This document shows positions 1 through 9,596 of a DNA stretch of 64,000 bases, piece after piece (within the stretch, counting starts at the first letter, position 1; each line of letters starts with the position of its first letter). The position numbers and the translations under genes are program-made. Source of the stretch: SXOA01 sp046593355 (GTDB lineage Bacteria; Planctomycetota; Planctomycetia; Pirellulales; Pirellulaceae); contig JBKJNY010000111.1 in the NCBI GenBank assembly GCA_046593355.1, positions 1 through 64,000 on the forward strand, written 5' to 3'. Below the pieces are notes generated by a model, which saw only the letters and a program-made list of their open reading frames with translations, did no database searches and was not told the DNA's origin.

Positions 1-10
1 GTTCGACGAA

Positions 11-84
11 ACTAACCCGAAGCGTAAGCGAGGAAGAGCCCATGGCTTACGTCGTTTTTCCTCGCTAACGCTTCGGGTTGGTGT
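11..84. repeat. Inverted repeat element, family B (CCGAAGCGTAAGCGAGGA type)
   Basis: The left arm (about 11-34) and right arm (about 59-84) are near-complementary, with core CCGAAGCGTAAGCGAGGA on one side and its mirror, TCGCTAACGCTTCGGG, on the other. Related copies lie at 2636-2693 and, as a single arm, inside the tex gene near 20325-20354. It looks like a non-autonomous dispersed repeat; no gene is seen in this first 238-base stretch. Confidence 0.75.
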
Positions 85-117
85 CGGGCACAGTTTGAAA
101 CACTGAGTAGCCCTGGG

Positions 118-143
118 CACGCCCACGGCTTTGCGTGGGCGTG
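118..143. repeat. Short hairpin repeat, family C (CACGCCCAC...GTGGGCGTG)
   Basis: Nine-base arms CACGCCCAC and GTGGGCGTG flank an eight-base loop. The same hairpin recurs at 798-823, 12613-12638 and 17469-17494, always between genes, so it is a genome repeat rather than a gene-specific terminator. Confidence 0.8.
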
Positions 144-178
144 ATATCGATAGCAGTCCCCACGCCCACTCCAAGCAG

Positions 179-194
179 TCCCGGCGCGCCGGGA
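179..194. repeat. 16-bp perfect palindrome TCCCGGCGCGCCGGGA
   Basis: This self-complementary sequence is repeated exactly at 17423-17438, also beside a family C hairpin. The flanks (GATGC plus ACCCAGACC here, in reverse at the second copy) are also alike, so the palindrome is part of a longer dispersed repeat. Confidence 0.7.
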
Positions 195-238
195 TGCTAC
201 CCAGACCCGGAACATTGTTTCCACGCTATCCTACGCGC

Positions 239-604
239 CTACATGCCCGCCAGGGCGTCGTTCTCGTTCGGCTTGATATCGAACAACTGGTTCAGCCGCG
301 TGATGACGAAAACCTCGTAGATTTCGGGCCGCAGGTTGCACAGCCGCATTTTTCCCTTGGCGGCTTTGACCTTTTTGTCCAGCATGATGAGCTTGTTGAG
401 GGCGGCGCTGGAGAGAAACTCCACACTGTTGAAATTGAGAATGAGGTTTTGCTTTTTCTCCTTCTCGACCAGGGCGAACAGCTCATCCCCCAGCTCCTGG
501 ATGTTCGCGGCGTCGATGATTTTGCGGTCCAGGAACCGGACCAGGGCGACTTCCCCCGCGCTGCCGCTGAGATTCATGATTTCAATGCGACGATGAACTG
601 CCAT
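239..604 (-). CDS. STAS-domain anti-sigma factor antagonist-like protein
   Basis: A 121-aa protein made almost entirely of one STAS domain, the fold of SpoIIAA/RsbV-type anti-anti-sigma factors. These proteins bind an anti-sigma kinase in the cytoplasm and are switched by phosphorylation of a serine at the start of helix 1. The segment NFNSVEFLSSAALNKLI carries the usual small-residue/serine motif before that helix, so the Ser pair in FLSSA is the likely phosphosite (inferred). The start was taken at the ATG at 604 because GGGAGTGGGTGAT lies just upstream; a longer frame would need a TTG. No partner kinase or sigma factor is visible nearby, so its target is unknown. Confidence 0.85.
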   Translation of the reverse strand: MAVHRRIEIMNLSGSAGEVALVRFLDRKIIDAANIQELGDELFALVEKEKKQNLILNFNSVEFLSSAALNKLIMLDKKVKAAKGKMRLCNLRPEIYEVFVITRLNQLFDIKPNENDALAGM

Positions 605-797
605 ATCACCCACTCCCAAAAATGCGCGGCGAGCGCCAATTCAAAAACGCCACTTAATTAAACGAAGGTCTCCACCCCAACATTAACACCTAACGTAACG
701 CACGATGGCCCGGATTGCAACCGAATACCAGTTTCCCGTGCAATTCCCGGAGAGCATTCCCACGGATTGCCGCGAGCGCCAGCCCTCGCTCCATGCA

Positions 798-823
798 CAC
801 GCCCACTCCAAGCAGTGGGCGTG
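798..823. repeat. Short hairpin repeat, family C
   Basis: Second copy of the CACGCCCAC/GTGGGCGTG hairpin, in the gap between the STAS gene and the exported HEAT protein. The loop reads TCCAAGCA, unlike the GCAAAGCC-type loop of other copies. Confidence 0.75.
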
Positions 824-861
824 CTACCCCTGCATTCTGCCCACTGCCCCCCGCTTTCTGC

Positions 862-2103
862 TTACTGCCTTCTCTCCCCTGGCTGCTCTTTCTCCGCCCT
901 GGCCCGCGTCTCCTGGTCGTACCACAGCCGCCAGGCACGCTGGTCATAGCCAAAGGTGGTTTGTGAGAGCTTTGTCAGGGCGGCGAGGACTTCCTGGTTT
1001 TGCACGCGGGCCACGATGACGCGCGGCCCCTCGTTTTGGACGATGGACGTACCACCGTCCGCACTGAAAGAGGCGGCGGTCGCATCGGGGCTGATGCGGC
1101 CGGGGAGTGTCCGCTGGTGGACGGTTACCAGCGCGTCAATCAGTGGCGAGATGGCGGCCGGATCGCCAATCCGGCCCAGCGCCATCGCGGCCCGATTGAC
1201 GACCGGATTGCTCGAATCTTGCAGTGCGCCGATAAACGAGTCCGCGACGTGCGGCACCTGGAGCCGCACAATTCTGTCGAGGCAGTAGTGATAGACTTCT
1301 TCGTCGGGTTCGGAAAGCGATGCCCGCACCAGCACCTGCACGGCAGCACCGTCCGCGATGTTTTCGAGCACGTCGATGTACAGCATTTTCACCGATCGTA
1401 CCCGCTCGCGGGCCAGCATGGTCGCCAGCGCCGGTATGGCCGCGGGATCTTTGACAGCCGCGATGAGGTCGGCGGCTCCCTTGTCGCTCCCCCAATGGGA
1501 GCGCAGGCGGACGAGCTTCACCAGCCACGCTTTCTCCGCCAACTCGCGCTTGGAGCGCGTTTCCATCAGCTCGATCTCTTGCGAAGTCCGCCAGCGCCCC
1601 TTGTAGAACTCGTAACCTTCCGCGCGATGATAGTCCTGCTTCGTCGTCCAGCGGCCATCCACAAAGGCAAATCCCAAGAGCGCTCGCGCTGCCTGGTGAT
1701 CAGGTTGGAGCTCGATGATCCGTGCCAAATGGGTCGTCCGCTGCCGCGTGAGATGGTGATCGCGGCACCACTCGGCCAGCTTCCATTGGGCTGGCACGGT
1801 GTCGGGAGTCTGCAGGGCCAACTCGTCATACTCCTGCTCCGCCGGCAACTCCCGCAAATGTTCGCGGACCTGCTCCCGCGTCAGCTTCAGGACCACGCCC
1901 GACGGCTGCCGGATGACAAACCGTATCAGCGGCATCTCTTCCGAATTCAGCCAGTCCCCCTGCACCTGCCCCCCGGATGCCAGGCGAAAGGTATCGGCCC
2001 GCAGCGGTGAAAGCGGCAGCAAGGCTACCGCGACTGCCGCCAGCAGGGGGCCGCGCTTGCTGAACGCGAGACGGCCGACACGACTCTGGGACCAAAAAAC
2101 CAT
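862..2103 (-). CDS. Exported HEAT-repeat protein
   Basis: A 413-aa protein with an N-terminal signal peptide (basic start, then LLAAVAVALLPLSPLRA). The middle third resembles a TPR/helical region (WKLAEWCRDHHLTRQRTTHLARII, split here only as a landmark). It is followed by HEAT/PBS-lyase-like repeats, seen in phrases such as AIPALATMLARERV and ALGRIGDPAAISPLIDAL. Such repeats are protein-binding scaffolds; no catalytic motif is seen. The ATG at 2103 was chosen because the signal peptide follows it directly, while the longer frame adds an unlikely 21 residues. It is on the same strand as the next two genes upstream, which also encode exported helical-repeat proteins, but gaps of several hundred bases argue against one operon. 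Substrate and role are unknown. Confidence 0.75.
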   Translation of the reverse strand: MVFWSQSRVGRLAFSKRGPLLAAVAVALLPLSPLRADTFRLASGGQVQGDWLNSEEMPLIRFVIRQPSGVVLKLTREQVREHLRELPAEQEYDELALQTPDTVPAQWKLAEWCRDHHLTRQRTTHLARIIELQPDHQAARALLGFAFVDGRWTTKQDYHRAEGYEFYKGRWRTSQEIELMETRSKRELAEKAWLVKLVRLRSHWGSDKGAADLIAAVKDPAAIPALATMLARERVRSVKMLYIDVLENIADGAAVQVLVRASLSEPDEEVYHYCLDRIVRLQVPHVADSFIGALQDSSNPVVNRAAMALGRIGDPAAISPLIDALVTVHQRTLPGRISPDATAASFSADGGTSIVQNEGPRVIVARVQNQEVLAALTKLSQTTFGYDQRAWRLWYDQETRARAEKEQPGERRQ

Positions 2104-2751
2104 TCCCTGAGTATAAGGACTCGGCGAGACGCGGGACAAGCAACACCTGAGCTGACGCAGGGGCAATCAGCAATCGAATCAGGATGGGAGCAAGCCGCCG
2201 CGTCCCGGGCAATCCGCATCACAGAGACCTCTCCCTTCTCTGGATGCGGATGCCGGGCGCAAGGCGGGAACAGTCGGACGGCATGCCAGGATTCCCGCGG
2301 GAGACACGGCCTCACGCCTGGGCCGGCAAGCTGCGGGACGCGCAATGCAACGTCGGAGTTCCGGTGTATGTACTAAAGAGGGGGCGAAAGCGAATAGGTT
2401 CAGGACGATGGATGCATAACGGCGAAGCAAGAAAGCAAACGGAGTGCCAAAGACGATTGGGTGCCGGTCTCGTGACTGCTGGTGGTTTCGCCCGCAGAAA
2501 ATGTGGGAAAAAAGTCGCCGTGAACACGAGCGAGTGATTCGAGAGGGAAGCACTCCACAGGAAGTTGCACAACCTCGCGGCGAGAAGTGCCTGGAATTGG
2601 GGCACCTAATCCGCACTTCTCACCGGCGGCAGCAATCCGAAGCGTAAGCAAGAGCGGGCCAGCGCACTCCCTCGCTAACGCTACGGGTTAGTGTGCCGCG
2701 GCAGACGCGCCGACACCAAGATTGAGCAAGCTGAAAGCCAACCCCACCGGC
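2104..2751. other. Intergenic region, mostly repeat and unassigned sequence
   Basis: About 650 bases without a convincing gene. Open frames exist on both strands but have no recognisable domain and skewed composition. A family B element sits at 2636-2693, close to the 3' end of the next gene. No RNA gene was recognised. Confidence 0.6.
2636..2693. repeat. Inverted repeat element, family B
   Basis: Arms CCGAAGCGTAAGCAAGAG and CCTCGCTAACGCTACGGG face each other, followed by TTAGTGT, mirroring the copy at 11-84 with several mismatches. Confidence 0.65.
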
Positions 2752-4122
2752 TTATTTCCGCCTCACCAGCGGCTTCACTTGCCGGGCCAGCTCATTGCTC
2801 CGCTGGCCGGGTTTGCCGCCGAAGACCCGCTCGTCGTAGATAGCCAGGGCGTGCAGACCGTGGCCGAGCGGGCCGATGGCCCATTTCTCATTGCGGCCGT
2901 CGAGCAGCAGGTTGGCGAGATAGTCCACGCTCTTCACCATTCGCTGGTCTTGCAATTCCTCTTCGCTGAGGGAGTAGGCGAGCCACTCCGTGATGTGGCC
3001 GGTGGTTTCCAGCCGGCGGGAGGGCGGGCCATTGTCTTCGCGGCCGGCGAACCAGTTGGTGCTGTAGCTGCCGTCCGGGTTTTGCAGCTTGAAGGTATAC
3101 GCGTGATATTCTTCGATGAATTTGCGGGCCCGCTCCCATTGACCGTCCAGCGGCTCCTTCCGCTGCTGCCGCTTGTGGACGGCGTAGCTGAAGCCGGTCA
3201 ACCGATGCGTGCCGCCGCAGGCAGCGCCAATGATCGGCTGGGCGAGTTCTTCCTTGATGAGGCGGGGGATGTCCCAATCCTCGCCGGCCGCGCTCTTCCA
3301 CTTGTCGTCGGACTTGAGGTAATGCACCAGAGCGATGAGCTTGAAGGTCAGCTCGGTGCGGGGCTGGCAGGTGTGCTTCTCGTGCTCGACGAGGTCGGCC
3401 ACCTTGAAATCAAAGTTGTCCACCTTCATCGGGTAATCGGTGCGGACCCGCGACTGAGCGAGCATCGCCAGGAACTGGCCGGCGTGCCCTTGCACCCCCG
3501 GCCCAATCTTCGTCTGCAGCCTGTTGTTTTGCACCCAAAAGAGGGTCTGCCCGTTGCAGTTGCCGTTGTAGCAGAGATAGCCGATCGCGTTGACCTTCCT
3601 GTTCTGGGCAATCAGCTCGGTATCCACACCGTAGGCAATCATGGCGTGCATCGCGCCCCACGGGCTGCGGCTGGCCACGTTCTCCGGCTGTTGATAATAG
3701 TGGGCCAGGACATCGCGGAGTTTTTCGCGGAGGATTTTCTGCTCCGGCGTAAGCTCTTTCGTTTCTTCAATGGCTGGCTCGAAGAACTTGGATTCGTCAG
3801 TTTTCTCTGCTGCCTTGTCTTCCGGCTTAGATTCTGTATTCGGCTCCGCCGCCTCCGCCGGGCTGTCGAATTCGTCCGAGATTCTCTCCGCCTCATAGGA
3901 GACCAGCATCAAGCTGAGGTCTTCCGCCGATACCGGCGTCGAAATGAAGGAAACCCTTTCGGCGGGACGAGCAGCCACGCGGGGCTGGGGGTGCTCCACG
4001 TCGGAAGTTGCCGGCGATTGCCCCGTTGGACTGGCCTCCTCCGGGCCGGCTTGCTGGAGCACCGCAACGCCGGCGACGAGGAAGCCAAAGAGCACGCAGA
4101 ACGAGAGCGTCGTCCGGACCAT
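2752..4122 (-). CDS. Exported alpha/alpha-toroid-like protein of unknown function
   Basis: A 456-aa protein. The ATG at 4122 is followed by a hydrophobic stretch (LSFCVLFGFLVAGVAVL), a signal peptide or anchor. Residues from about 30 to 130 are low-complexity and charged (many E, K, P), a typical linker. The C-terminal ~330 residues are helical and contain WGAMHAMIAYGVD, GQFLAMLAQSRV and YSTNWFAGRED, features reminiscent of squalene-cyclase/prenyltransferase-type toroids. I do not recognise an active site. Planctomycetes carry many such secreted proteins, usually annotated as hypothetical. It could be a scaffold or a carbohydrate-acting enzyme; nothing in the sequence decides. Confidence 0.7.
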   Translation of the reverse strand: MVRTTLSFCVLFGFLVAGVAVLQQAGPEEASPTGQSPATSDVEHPQPRVAARPAERVSFISTPVSAEDLSLMLVSYEAERISDEFDSPAEAAEPNTESKPEDKAAEKTDESKFFEPAIEETKELTPEQKILREKLRDVLAHYYQQPENVASRSPWGAMHAMIAYGVDTELIAQNRKVNAIGYLCYNGNCNGQTLFWVQNNRLQTKIGPGVQGHAGQFLAMLAQSRVRTDYPMKVDNFDFKVADLVEHEKHTCQPRTELTFKLIALVHYLKSDDKWKSAAGEDWDIPRLIKEELAQPIIGAACGGTHRLTGFSYAVHKRQQRKEPLDGQWERARKFIEEYHAYTFKLQNPDGSYSTNWFAGREDNGPPSRRLETTGHITEWLAYSLSEEELQDQRMVKSVDYLANLLLDGRNEKWAIGPLGHGLHALAIYDERVFGGKPGQRSNELARQVKPLVRRK

Positions 4123-4410
4123 GAGGATTCCTTGATTCGTCAATTCTTGACAAATAGCGCGGTGCCGCTAACCGCGAGGGGAGTAGAGATAAGTTTCATC
4201 ATCGGTCTGCACGGTGACATTCGTAAACCCACCACGCTAGGGCCGAAGAATTTCCGTGATGCTGCTAGCATCGCCAGAAGAAACAGCCGTGACAACCGGA
4301 GGAGTCCAGAAGCATGGCTGGACCCCCTTGTAGGATGGCGTTCCCACACCGTACCCCAAGGAGCTGGAGAATCTGGACGGATGGTAATGCGTTGTGCGAA
4401 GCCATACCCC

Positions 4411-5142
4411 TTAAAACCACGGCTGCCGCAGGCGCTCGGCCCAGCTCGGCGGATCCGGGGGGCGGGGGTTGCCGCCGTCGAGATACTCGCGCCAGGTTTG
4501 CACGCTCATGCCATAATCCTTGCCGGTGGAAGATTTGAGAGACTGCATCGCCACCCGCTGAACGGCAGGGTCGTTTTCCTCCAGGGAGAGTGCGAGGGCC
4601 TTGGCCGCTGCGGGGCTTTTGTGCCTGCCGAGGGCGCGGGCCGCTTCCATCCGCACATCCAAATCAGCATCCCCCGTGAGCTGTGCCAACAATTGAACCG
4701 CTTCCGGCCCCTGCTGACCCGCGAGAGCCTGGCAGGCCGCCGTCCGAACGTCGGGGTCGTTGTCCGTCGCGGCACCTTCCAAGGCGACCAGCGAAGCCGG
4801 GCCGGGCAGCACGGCCAAGGTCTTCACAAGCTCCGCCCGAACGGTGGGGCTCTTCTCAATCGCCAGCACGTCGATGATTTCCTTCGCCAGCCGCTGCTTT
4901 TCGCCATCCGGCATTTGACCGGCTTCCGCCCGCACCTGCCGCAGCTCGTCCATCCGCTTGTAATACGTCGGCCCTCGCTTCTCATCCGCTTCCCACTCCT
5001 TGCGGACATACGGATTGAGCGCCCGCGCCTCCGGCACAAACCCATCCGCGCAGCCGCCCGCCGATAGCAGGCCCGCCGCCGCGAGCATTAGCAACGCAAA
5101 GTGATTTTGTGAAGCAGCGAACTTTGTGGAAATCGTGCGCAT
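4411..5142 (-). CDS. HEAT-repeat lipoprotein
   Basis: A 243-aa protein. The ATG at 5142 begins a lipoprotein signal with lipobox LLSAGGC, so the mature protein should be lipid-anchored at Cys. After an N-terminal helical part, HEAT/PBS repeats run to about residue 225 (KTLAVLPGPASLVALEGAATD, then GQQGPEAVQLLAQLTGD, then GRHKSPAAAKALALSLEEND), each about 30 residues with the recurring D-x-D-V-R turn. The C-terminus ends in a Trp-rich tail. HEAT arrays of this type normally act as binding surfaces. It lies back to back with the peptide importer starting at 5400, and the intervening 257 bases must hold both promoters. Confidence 0.8.
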   Translation of the reverse strand: MRTISTKFAASQNHFALLMLAAAGLLSAGGCADGFVPEARALNPYVRKEWEADEKRGPTYYKRMDELRQVRAEAGQMPDGEKQRLAKEIIDVLAIEKSPTVRAELVKTLAVLPGPASLVALEGAATDNDPDVRTAACQALAGQQGPEAVQLLAQLTGDADLDVRMEAARALGRHKSPAAAKALALSLEENDPAVQRVAMQSLKSSTGKDYGMSVQTWREYLDGGNPRPPDPPSWAERLRQPWF

Positions 5143-5399
5143 AGAGTAAACAGACCCAGAAAGTGGGACCAAGGGCCGGAGACTATAACGAACGCCGGTT
5201 TCCCACGCCAGACGAACCGGTCCTGTTTTCGCTCCAGAGGTTTGAGCTGCGGCAGATGTCCGTTTCCGCCCCAAATCAAGCCCCCGCTTGCTCTTACCGC
5301 ACATAACCCGTGTTGCGACGAGCGGCGGGAAGGGCTAGATTGCCAAGACAGTTCGGCATTCTCCGCGTGCCAACGATCGCTATCGCCAAAGGGATTCTT

Positions 5400-7388
5400 A
5401 TGGCCCGATATACTTTGTTCTTGGCCCTATGTCTGGTCATCGGATTTTGGGGCTGCGGTGCTCCGACGGCTGTGAAGAAGGTTGAAAACGATCCGTCGGA
5501 GACGGTGAAACCCGATGGGGACGCGAAAAAAGAAATCGCTAGCAGCGGGGAAACAAAAGAAGAACCAACCAAGGCTTTTGTGCTTGGCGACATGATCAAG
5601 CCATTTGACCCGCCAACGCTGGAGGATTTGAATGCCAAGGTGAAATGGATTGATCGTCCGGTCATCGACCCCGCGCCGCTGCTCCGCGAACGCCAGGCCA
5701 AAGAGAAACAGCTCGCCAGTGCGGAGGAGGCCCTGAACCTCCAGAACAACACACCGCAAGACAACGAGCGAATCCTCAGTGGCTTAGGACGACTCCCGAC
5801 TGAAAAAGGAAAGGAAGTCAACTGGGAAGCTACCATCAACCGCCACTCCTATGGAGACGTCAACAGTGTTAACCCGGTTCTTGCCAGCTCCAACGTCGAA
5901 TTCGATATCAGCGGGCTGATCAACTTCGGCCTGTTCAGCTTCGACTGGGACTTCAACCCCTTTGCGTCGAAGGACGCCGTCGTTTCGTGGCAATCTAGCG
6001 AGGACCGGCTGTTCGACAAGGTCGTTTTGCGCGATGACTTGACCTGGTCCGACGGTCAGCCCATCACCGCGCATGATGTGGAGTACAGTTTCAAGGTGAT
6101 TCTGACCGAAGCGGTGCCGGTCAAAGCGCAGCGGAGCGGCACGGACAAGCTCAAGTACGTCAAAGCCTACGACGATCACACGCTGGTGTTCTTTCATCAG
6201 GAATCGCTGGTCACCAACGACTGGAACTTGAACTTCAGCGTGATCCCCAAGCACGTCTTTGAAACAACAATCGCCGAGGATCCGCTCCTCAATCGGCTTC
6301 CCAAACATGTGGAGCTCGAGAACAAACCTGTAACCGGCGGCCCCTACATCATCAAGTCTCGGACCCGCGGGCAGGAGATCGTGCTGGAGCGCCGCGACAG
6401 CTACTTTATGCATGGCGGCAAACAAGTCCGGGACAAGCCGTACTTCAAGACGGTCCGGTTTCGGATCCGCGATAATCCGTCCGTGGCGCTCCTGGGCCTG
6501 AAGGCGGGGGATATCGATGAAATGATCATCATTCCCGAGCAGTGGCGGACCCAAACGACGGACGATGAGTTCTATAAGACGAATACCAAAGCGTATGCCT
6601 TGGAATGGACGGAGTTCCATTTCGTCTGGAACTGCAAGTCCGACTTGTTCTCGGACAAGCGCGTCCGCAAGGCCATGTCCTTCGCGTTCGATCACAAGGA
6701 AATGATCGAAAAGCTCCGCTATGGCCTGGATGAGCCGTGCAACGGCATTTTTAACCACACGTCCAAGTGGGCTCCCAAACCCGCGCCCAAGCCTTATCAG
6801 CAAGACCAAGACAAAGCCGAGCAACTCCTGGTAGAAGCTGGCTGGGTAGATACCGATGGCGACGGAATTCGAGACAAGATCGTAAATGGCAAGAAGGTGC
6901 CGTTCCAGTTCACCGTGATCGTCACCAGCAAACAGGATCGCATCGATATTTGCACGCTGCTCAAGCAGTCCCTGGACCAGATTGGCATTAAGTGCGACGT
7001 CAAGCCGCTGGAGTTCACGGTCCTGATTGAAAAGCTCACCAAGCATGACTTTCAAGCTGCGTTCGGCGGCTGGGGAACCGGGACCGATCCCGACACCTCC
7101 GATAACATTTGGGGCAGCGGGCAAGAGCGGAACTACGGTCAGTATTCCAATCCCGAGGTAGACAAATTATTCGTGGCTGGCCGGCATGAGCTCGACCCAA
7201 AAAAACGGGCGGAAATCTACGGTAAAATTCATCTGCTGCTCTACGAGGACCAGCCCTACACATGGCTCTTCTTTCAGAACGCCTACTACGGCTTCAATAA
7301 AACGCTGCGAGGATACGTCTTCTCGCCGCGGGGGCCATACCACTACGGCCCCGGCTTCAGCAGCATCTGGAAACCGATTGTGCCGTAG
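5400..7388 (+). CDS. Oligopeptide ABC transporter substrate-binding lipoprotein (SBP_bac_5 family)
   Basis: A 662-aa lipoprotein, longer than usual (about 500-560 aa) because of a roughly 150-residue N-terminal extension. The signal LALCLVIGFWGC ends in a lipobox Cys. The conserved core begins around residue 180 with the SBP_5 phrase FDKVVLRDDLTWSDGQPITA and continues through VTGGPYIIKSRTRGQ and RKAMSFAFDHKEMIEKL. Members bind di- or oligopeptides (sometimes nickel or opines) outside the membrane and pass them to the permeases. AAAGGG precedes the ATG by about eight bases. Genes 7459-11462 complete the importer on the same strand. The function of the extension, rich in K, E and P, is unknown. 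Confidence 0.92.
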   Translation: MARYTLFLALCLVIGFWGCGAPTAVKKVENDPSETVKPDGDAKKEIASSGETKEEPTKAFVLGDMIKPFDPPTLEDLNAKVKWIDRPVIDPAPLLRERQAKEKQLASAEEALNLQNNTPQDNERILSGLGRLPTEKGKEVNWEATINRHSYGDVNSVNPVLASSNVEFDISGLINFGLFSFDWDFNPFASKDAVVSWQSSEDRLFDKVVLRDDLTWSDGQPITAHDVEYSFKVILTEAVPVKAQRSGTDKLKYVKAYDDHTLVFFHQESLVTNDWNLNFSVIPKHVFETTIAEDPLLNRLPKHVELENKPVTGGPYIIKSRTRGQEIVLERRDSYFMHGGKQVRDKPYFKTVRFRIRDNPSVALLGLKAGDIDEMIIIPEQWRTQTTDDEFYKTNTKAYALEWTEFHFVWNCKSDLFSDKRVRKAMSFAFDHKEMIEKLRYGLDEPCNGIFNHTSKWAPKPAPKPYQQDQDKAEQLLVEAGWVDTDGDGIRDKIVNGKKVPFQFTVIVTSKQDRIDICTLLKQSLDQIGIKCDVKPLEFTVLIEKLTKHDFQAAFGGWGTGTDPDTSDNIWGSGQERNYGQYSNPEVDKLFVAGRHELDPKKRAEIYGKIHLLLYEDQPYTWLFFQNAYYGFNKTLRGYVFSPRGPYHYGPGFSSIWKPIVP

Positions 7389-7458
7389 GCGAATAACCTT
7401 GGGACGCTCATTCTTCACTCCCGTGCGGTCCGCCCTCGCCTCGTGATTCGCGCCGGCT

Positions 7459-8448
7459 ATGGTCAACTATCTCATTCGCCGCCTGATCTTGGGAGCGCTG
7501 ACGCTGGTGCTGGTGACGTTCATCATCTTTGCGCTGATCCGCAACATGCCGGGCACGCCACTGACGCTGAACATGGCGGAGACCGACCCCAGCAAGAAAA
7601 TCAGCAAAGAGCATATGGTGATTCTGAATCGGGCCTATGGCCTCGATAAGCCTTGGCCCATTGCTTACGTTCACTGGCTGGGCAATCTGGTCCGTCTGGA
7701 CCTGGGGGACTCGTTTCGCGAAGGCAAGCCCGTCATTGGCGTGATTGCCCAGCGGATCGGGCCGACTTTGCTGTTATCCACCGCCTCGATTTTTCTGGCG
7801 TACCTATTGGCCATTCCCTTAGGTCTCTATTCCACCGCCAGGAGCGGAAAACTCGATGAGCGGACAACGAGCGTATTTCTCTATGCCCTTTACTCGCTCC
7901 CCTCGTACGTCGCCGCGATGCAGTTGCTTTACGTTTTCTACTATTTGCTGCGCGAGACAGCCTGGCAGCTCAAGCCCGGAATGATCAGCGACCACTATCC
8001 AACCATGTCATTCCCCGAGAAAGTGGCGGACATCGGCTGGCATTTACTGCTGCCGCTGATCTGCTTCACTTACCACAATCTCGCCTACGACAGCCGCTTT
8101 ATCAAGGCAAACATGGAAGAGGCCATCCGTCAGGATTACATTCGCACCGCGCGGGCCAAGGGGGCGGGCCGCGTGCGTGTGCTTGTTCAGCATGCCTTTC
8201 GCAACACGCTGATTCCCTTGGTCACGCTGTTGGGGCTGCAACTTCCTGGACTTCTCGGCGGCGCAATTATCCTTGAGCAAATTTTTAGTTGGCCGGGAAT
8301 GGGACGTCTGTTTTTTGATTCCATCACCTACCGTGACTATCCGGTCATCATGGGGCTGACGTTTATGCTCTCGGTCTTGACGCTCGCCGGCCAGTTACTC
8401 GCGGACTTTCTGTACGCCATCGTCGATCCGCGAGTCACCTACTCCTAA
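7459..8448 (+). CDS. Peptide ABC transporter permease, DppB/OppB family
   Basis: A 329-aa integral membrane protein with about six hydrophobic segments, starting LIRRLILGALTLVLVTFIIF. The cytoplasmic EAA loop that docks the ATPase is recognisable around YIRTARAKGAGRVRVLVQHA (EAA motif residues A-x-A-K-G). Family members always begin with this M-x-x-Y-L-x-R-R-L pattern. It lies 70 bases after the binding-protein gene and 42 bases before its partner permease, so the four genes are very likely one transcript. The size is normal for the family. Confidence 0.93.
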   Translation: MVNYLIRRLILGALTLVLVTFIIFALIRNMPGTPLTLNMAETDPSKKISKEHMVILNRAYGLDKPWPIAYVHWLGNLVRLDLGDSFREGKPVIGVIAQRIGPTLLLSTASIFLAYLLAIPLGLYSTARSGKLDERTTSVFLYALYSLPSYVAAMQLLYVFYYLLRETAWQLKPGMISDHYPTMSFPEKVADIGWHLLLPLICFTYHNLAYDSRFIKANMEEAIRQDYIRTARAKGAGRVRVLVQHAFRNTLIPLVTLLGLQLPGLLGGAIILEQIFSWPGMGRLFFDSITYRDYPVIMGLTFMLSVLTLAGQLLADFLYAIVDPRVTYS

Positions 8449-8490
8449 CGCAGCCACTCCACGAGCACGCCGGACCGCGCTGCTGACCGC

Positions 8491-9594
8491 ATGAAACCAA
8501 CTCCATCAACACAACCCGATGCCACGAATGCCCGCCGAAAGGCCCGCGGGTTCTGGGCCGGCACCTGGAAGCGATACGCGACGAAAAAGCTCGCCTTGTC
8601 GGCTCTGGTTTTCGTCGGGCTGATGGGGTGCGTGGCGCTGGCCTCTCCGATGATCGTGGGCGTCAAGCCGGTCGTCTGCAAATATAAGGGACGTATCTAT
8701 TTTCCGTGCCTGGCGTATTTCCATGAACGCTGGGAAAACCCAATCTTCGTTAAGGAGCTGCGAAAAAAGTACTCGGTCAATTTGAAGAAGAAAGATCCTG
8801 ATAGTTGGGCCGTTTGGCCATTGGTGCGCCAGGATCCTTTCAACCGAGTCAAAGAAGATGAGTGGGAAGATCAGCCCGGCAATCCGACCGGCAGCGACGG
8901 CAAGCCCAGCCGCTTCAACCTGATGGGTACGAACCAGGCGGGCGTGGACGTCTTTGCCCAACTCGTCCACGGCACGAAAATAGCGCTGCTCGTGGGCTTT
9001 GTCTCGACCGGCATCTCGGCAGCGATCGGAATTACGCTCGGAGCGCTCGCCGGTTACATGGGCGGCTGGGTGGACATGCTTGTCAGCCGCTTGATCGAAG
9101 TGATGATGTGCATCCCGACGCTGGTTCTGATTCTGGCCCTCATCGCCGTCGTGGACAAAGCCACGATCTGGCATACCATGGTTGTCATCGGCGTCACCAG
9201 TTGGACGGGTATTGCCCGCTTGACCCGAGCTGAATTTCTGAAGCTCCGCAACCTGGAATATGTCGTTGCCGCGCGGGCCCTCGGTGCGGGCCGGCTGCGG
9301 GTCATGTTCCGCCACGTTTTACCAAACGCCTTGGCACCGGTGCTGGTACCCATCAGCTTTGGGATTGCCTCCGCCATCCTCGTGGAAAATGCCCTCAGCT
9401 TTCTTGGCTTCGGCTCCCCACCACCCAATGCCAGTTGGGGAACGCTGCTCAATGCCGGTCAACGGAGCCCGGATATGTGGTGGCTGATTTTCTTCCCCGG
9501 CATTGCCATCTTTCTGACGGTGATGGCCTACAACCTGATCGGCGAAGGCCTGCAAGAGGCAACCGACCCGCGGCTGCGCGAGGGAGCGAAATAG
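8491..9594 (+). CDS. Peptide ABC transporter permease, DppC/OppC family
   Basis: A 367-aa membrane protein, slightly longer than typical DppC (about 300 aa). After the first membrane helix (LALSALVFVGLMGCVAL) there is an extra ~80-residue periplasmic loop before the hallmark phrase LMGTNQAGVDVFAQLVHG, normally HxLGTDxxGRDxxS. The EAA loop reads VAARALGAGRLRVMFRHVLP. It pairs with the preceding DppB-type permease to form the channel. The stop codon is two bases before the GTG of the ATPase gene, which implies translational coupling. Confidence 0.93.
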   Translation: MKPTPSTQPDATNARRKARGFWAGTWKRYATKKLALSALVFVGLMGCVALASPMIVGVKPVVCKYKGRIYFPCLAYFHERWENPIFVKELRKKYSVNLKKKDPDSWAVWPLVRQDPFNRVKEDEWEDQPGNPTGSDGKPSRFNLMGTNQAGVDVFAQLVHGTKIALLVGFVSTGISAAIGITLGALAGYMGGWVDMLVSRLIEVMMCIPTLVLILALIAVVDKATIWHTMVVIGVTSWTGIARLTRAEFLKLRNLEYVVAARALGAGRLRVMFRHVLPNALAPVLVPISFGIASAILVENALSFLGFGSPPPNASWGTLLNAGQRSPDMWWLIFFPGIAIFLTVMAYNLIGEGLQEATDPRLREGAK

Positions 9595-9596
9595 CC

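Noticed and set aside
2184..2616. Open frames in the gap downstream of the toroid protein gene
   Set aside because: No domain, no ribosome site, Arg/Cys-rich composition.
2722..5067. Long open frame on the plus strand (781 codons) opposite two exported-protein genes
   Set aside because: No recognisable domains and skewed composition; it is the shadow of the minus-strand genes, which have signal peptides and HEAT repeats.
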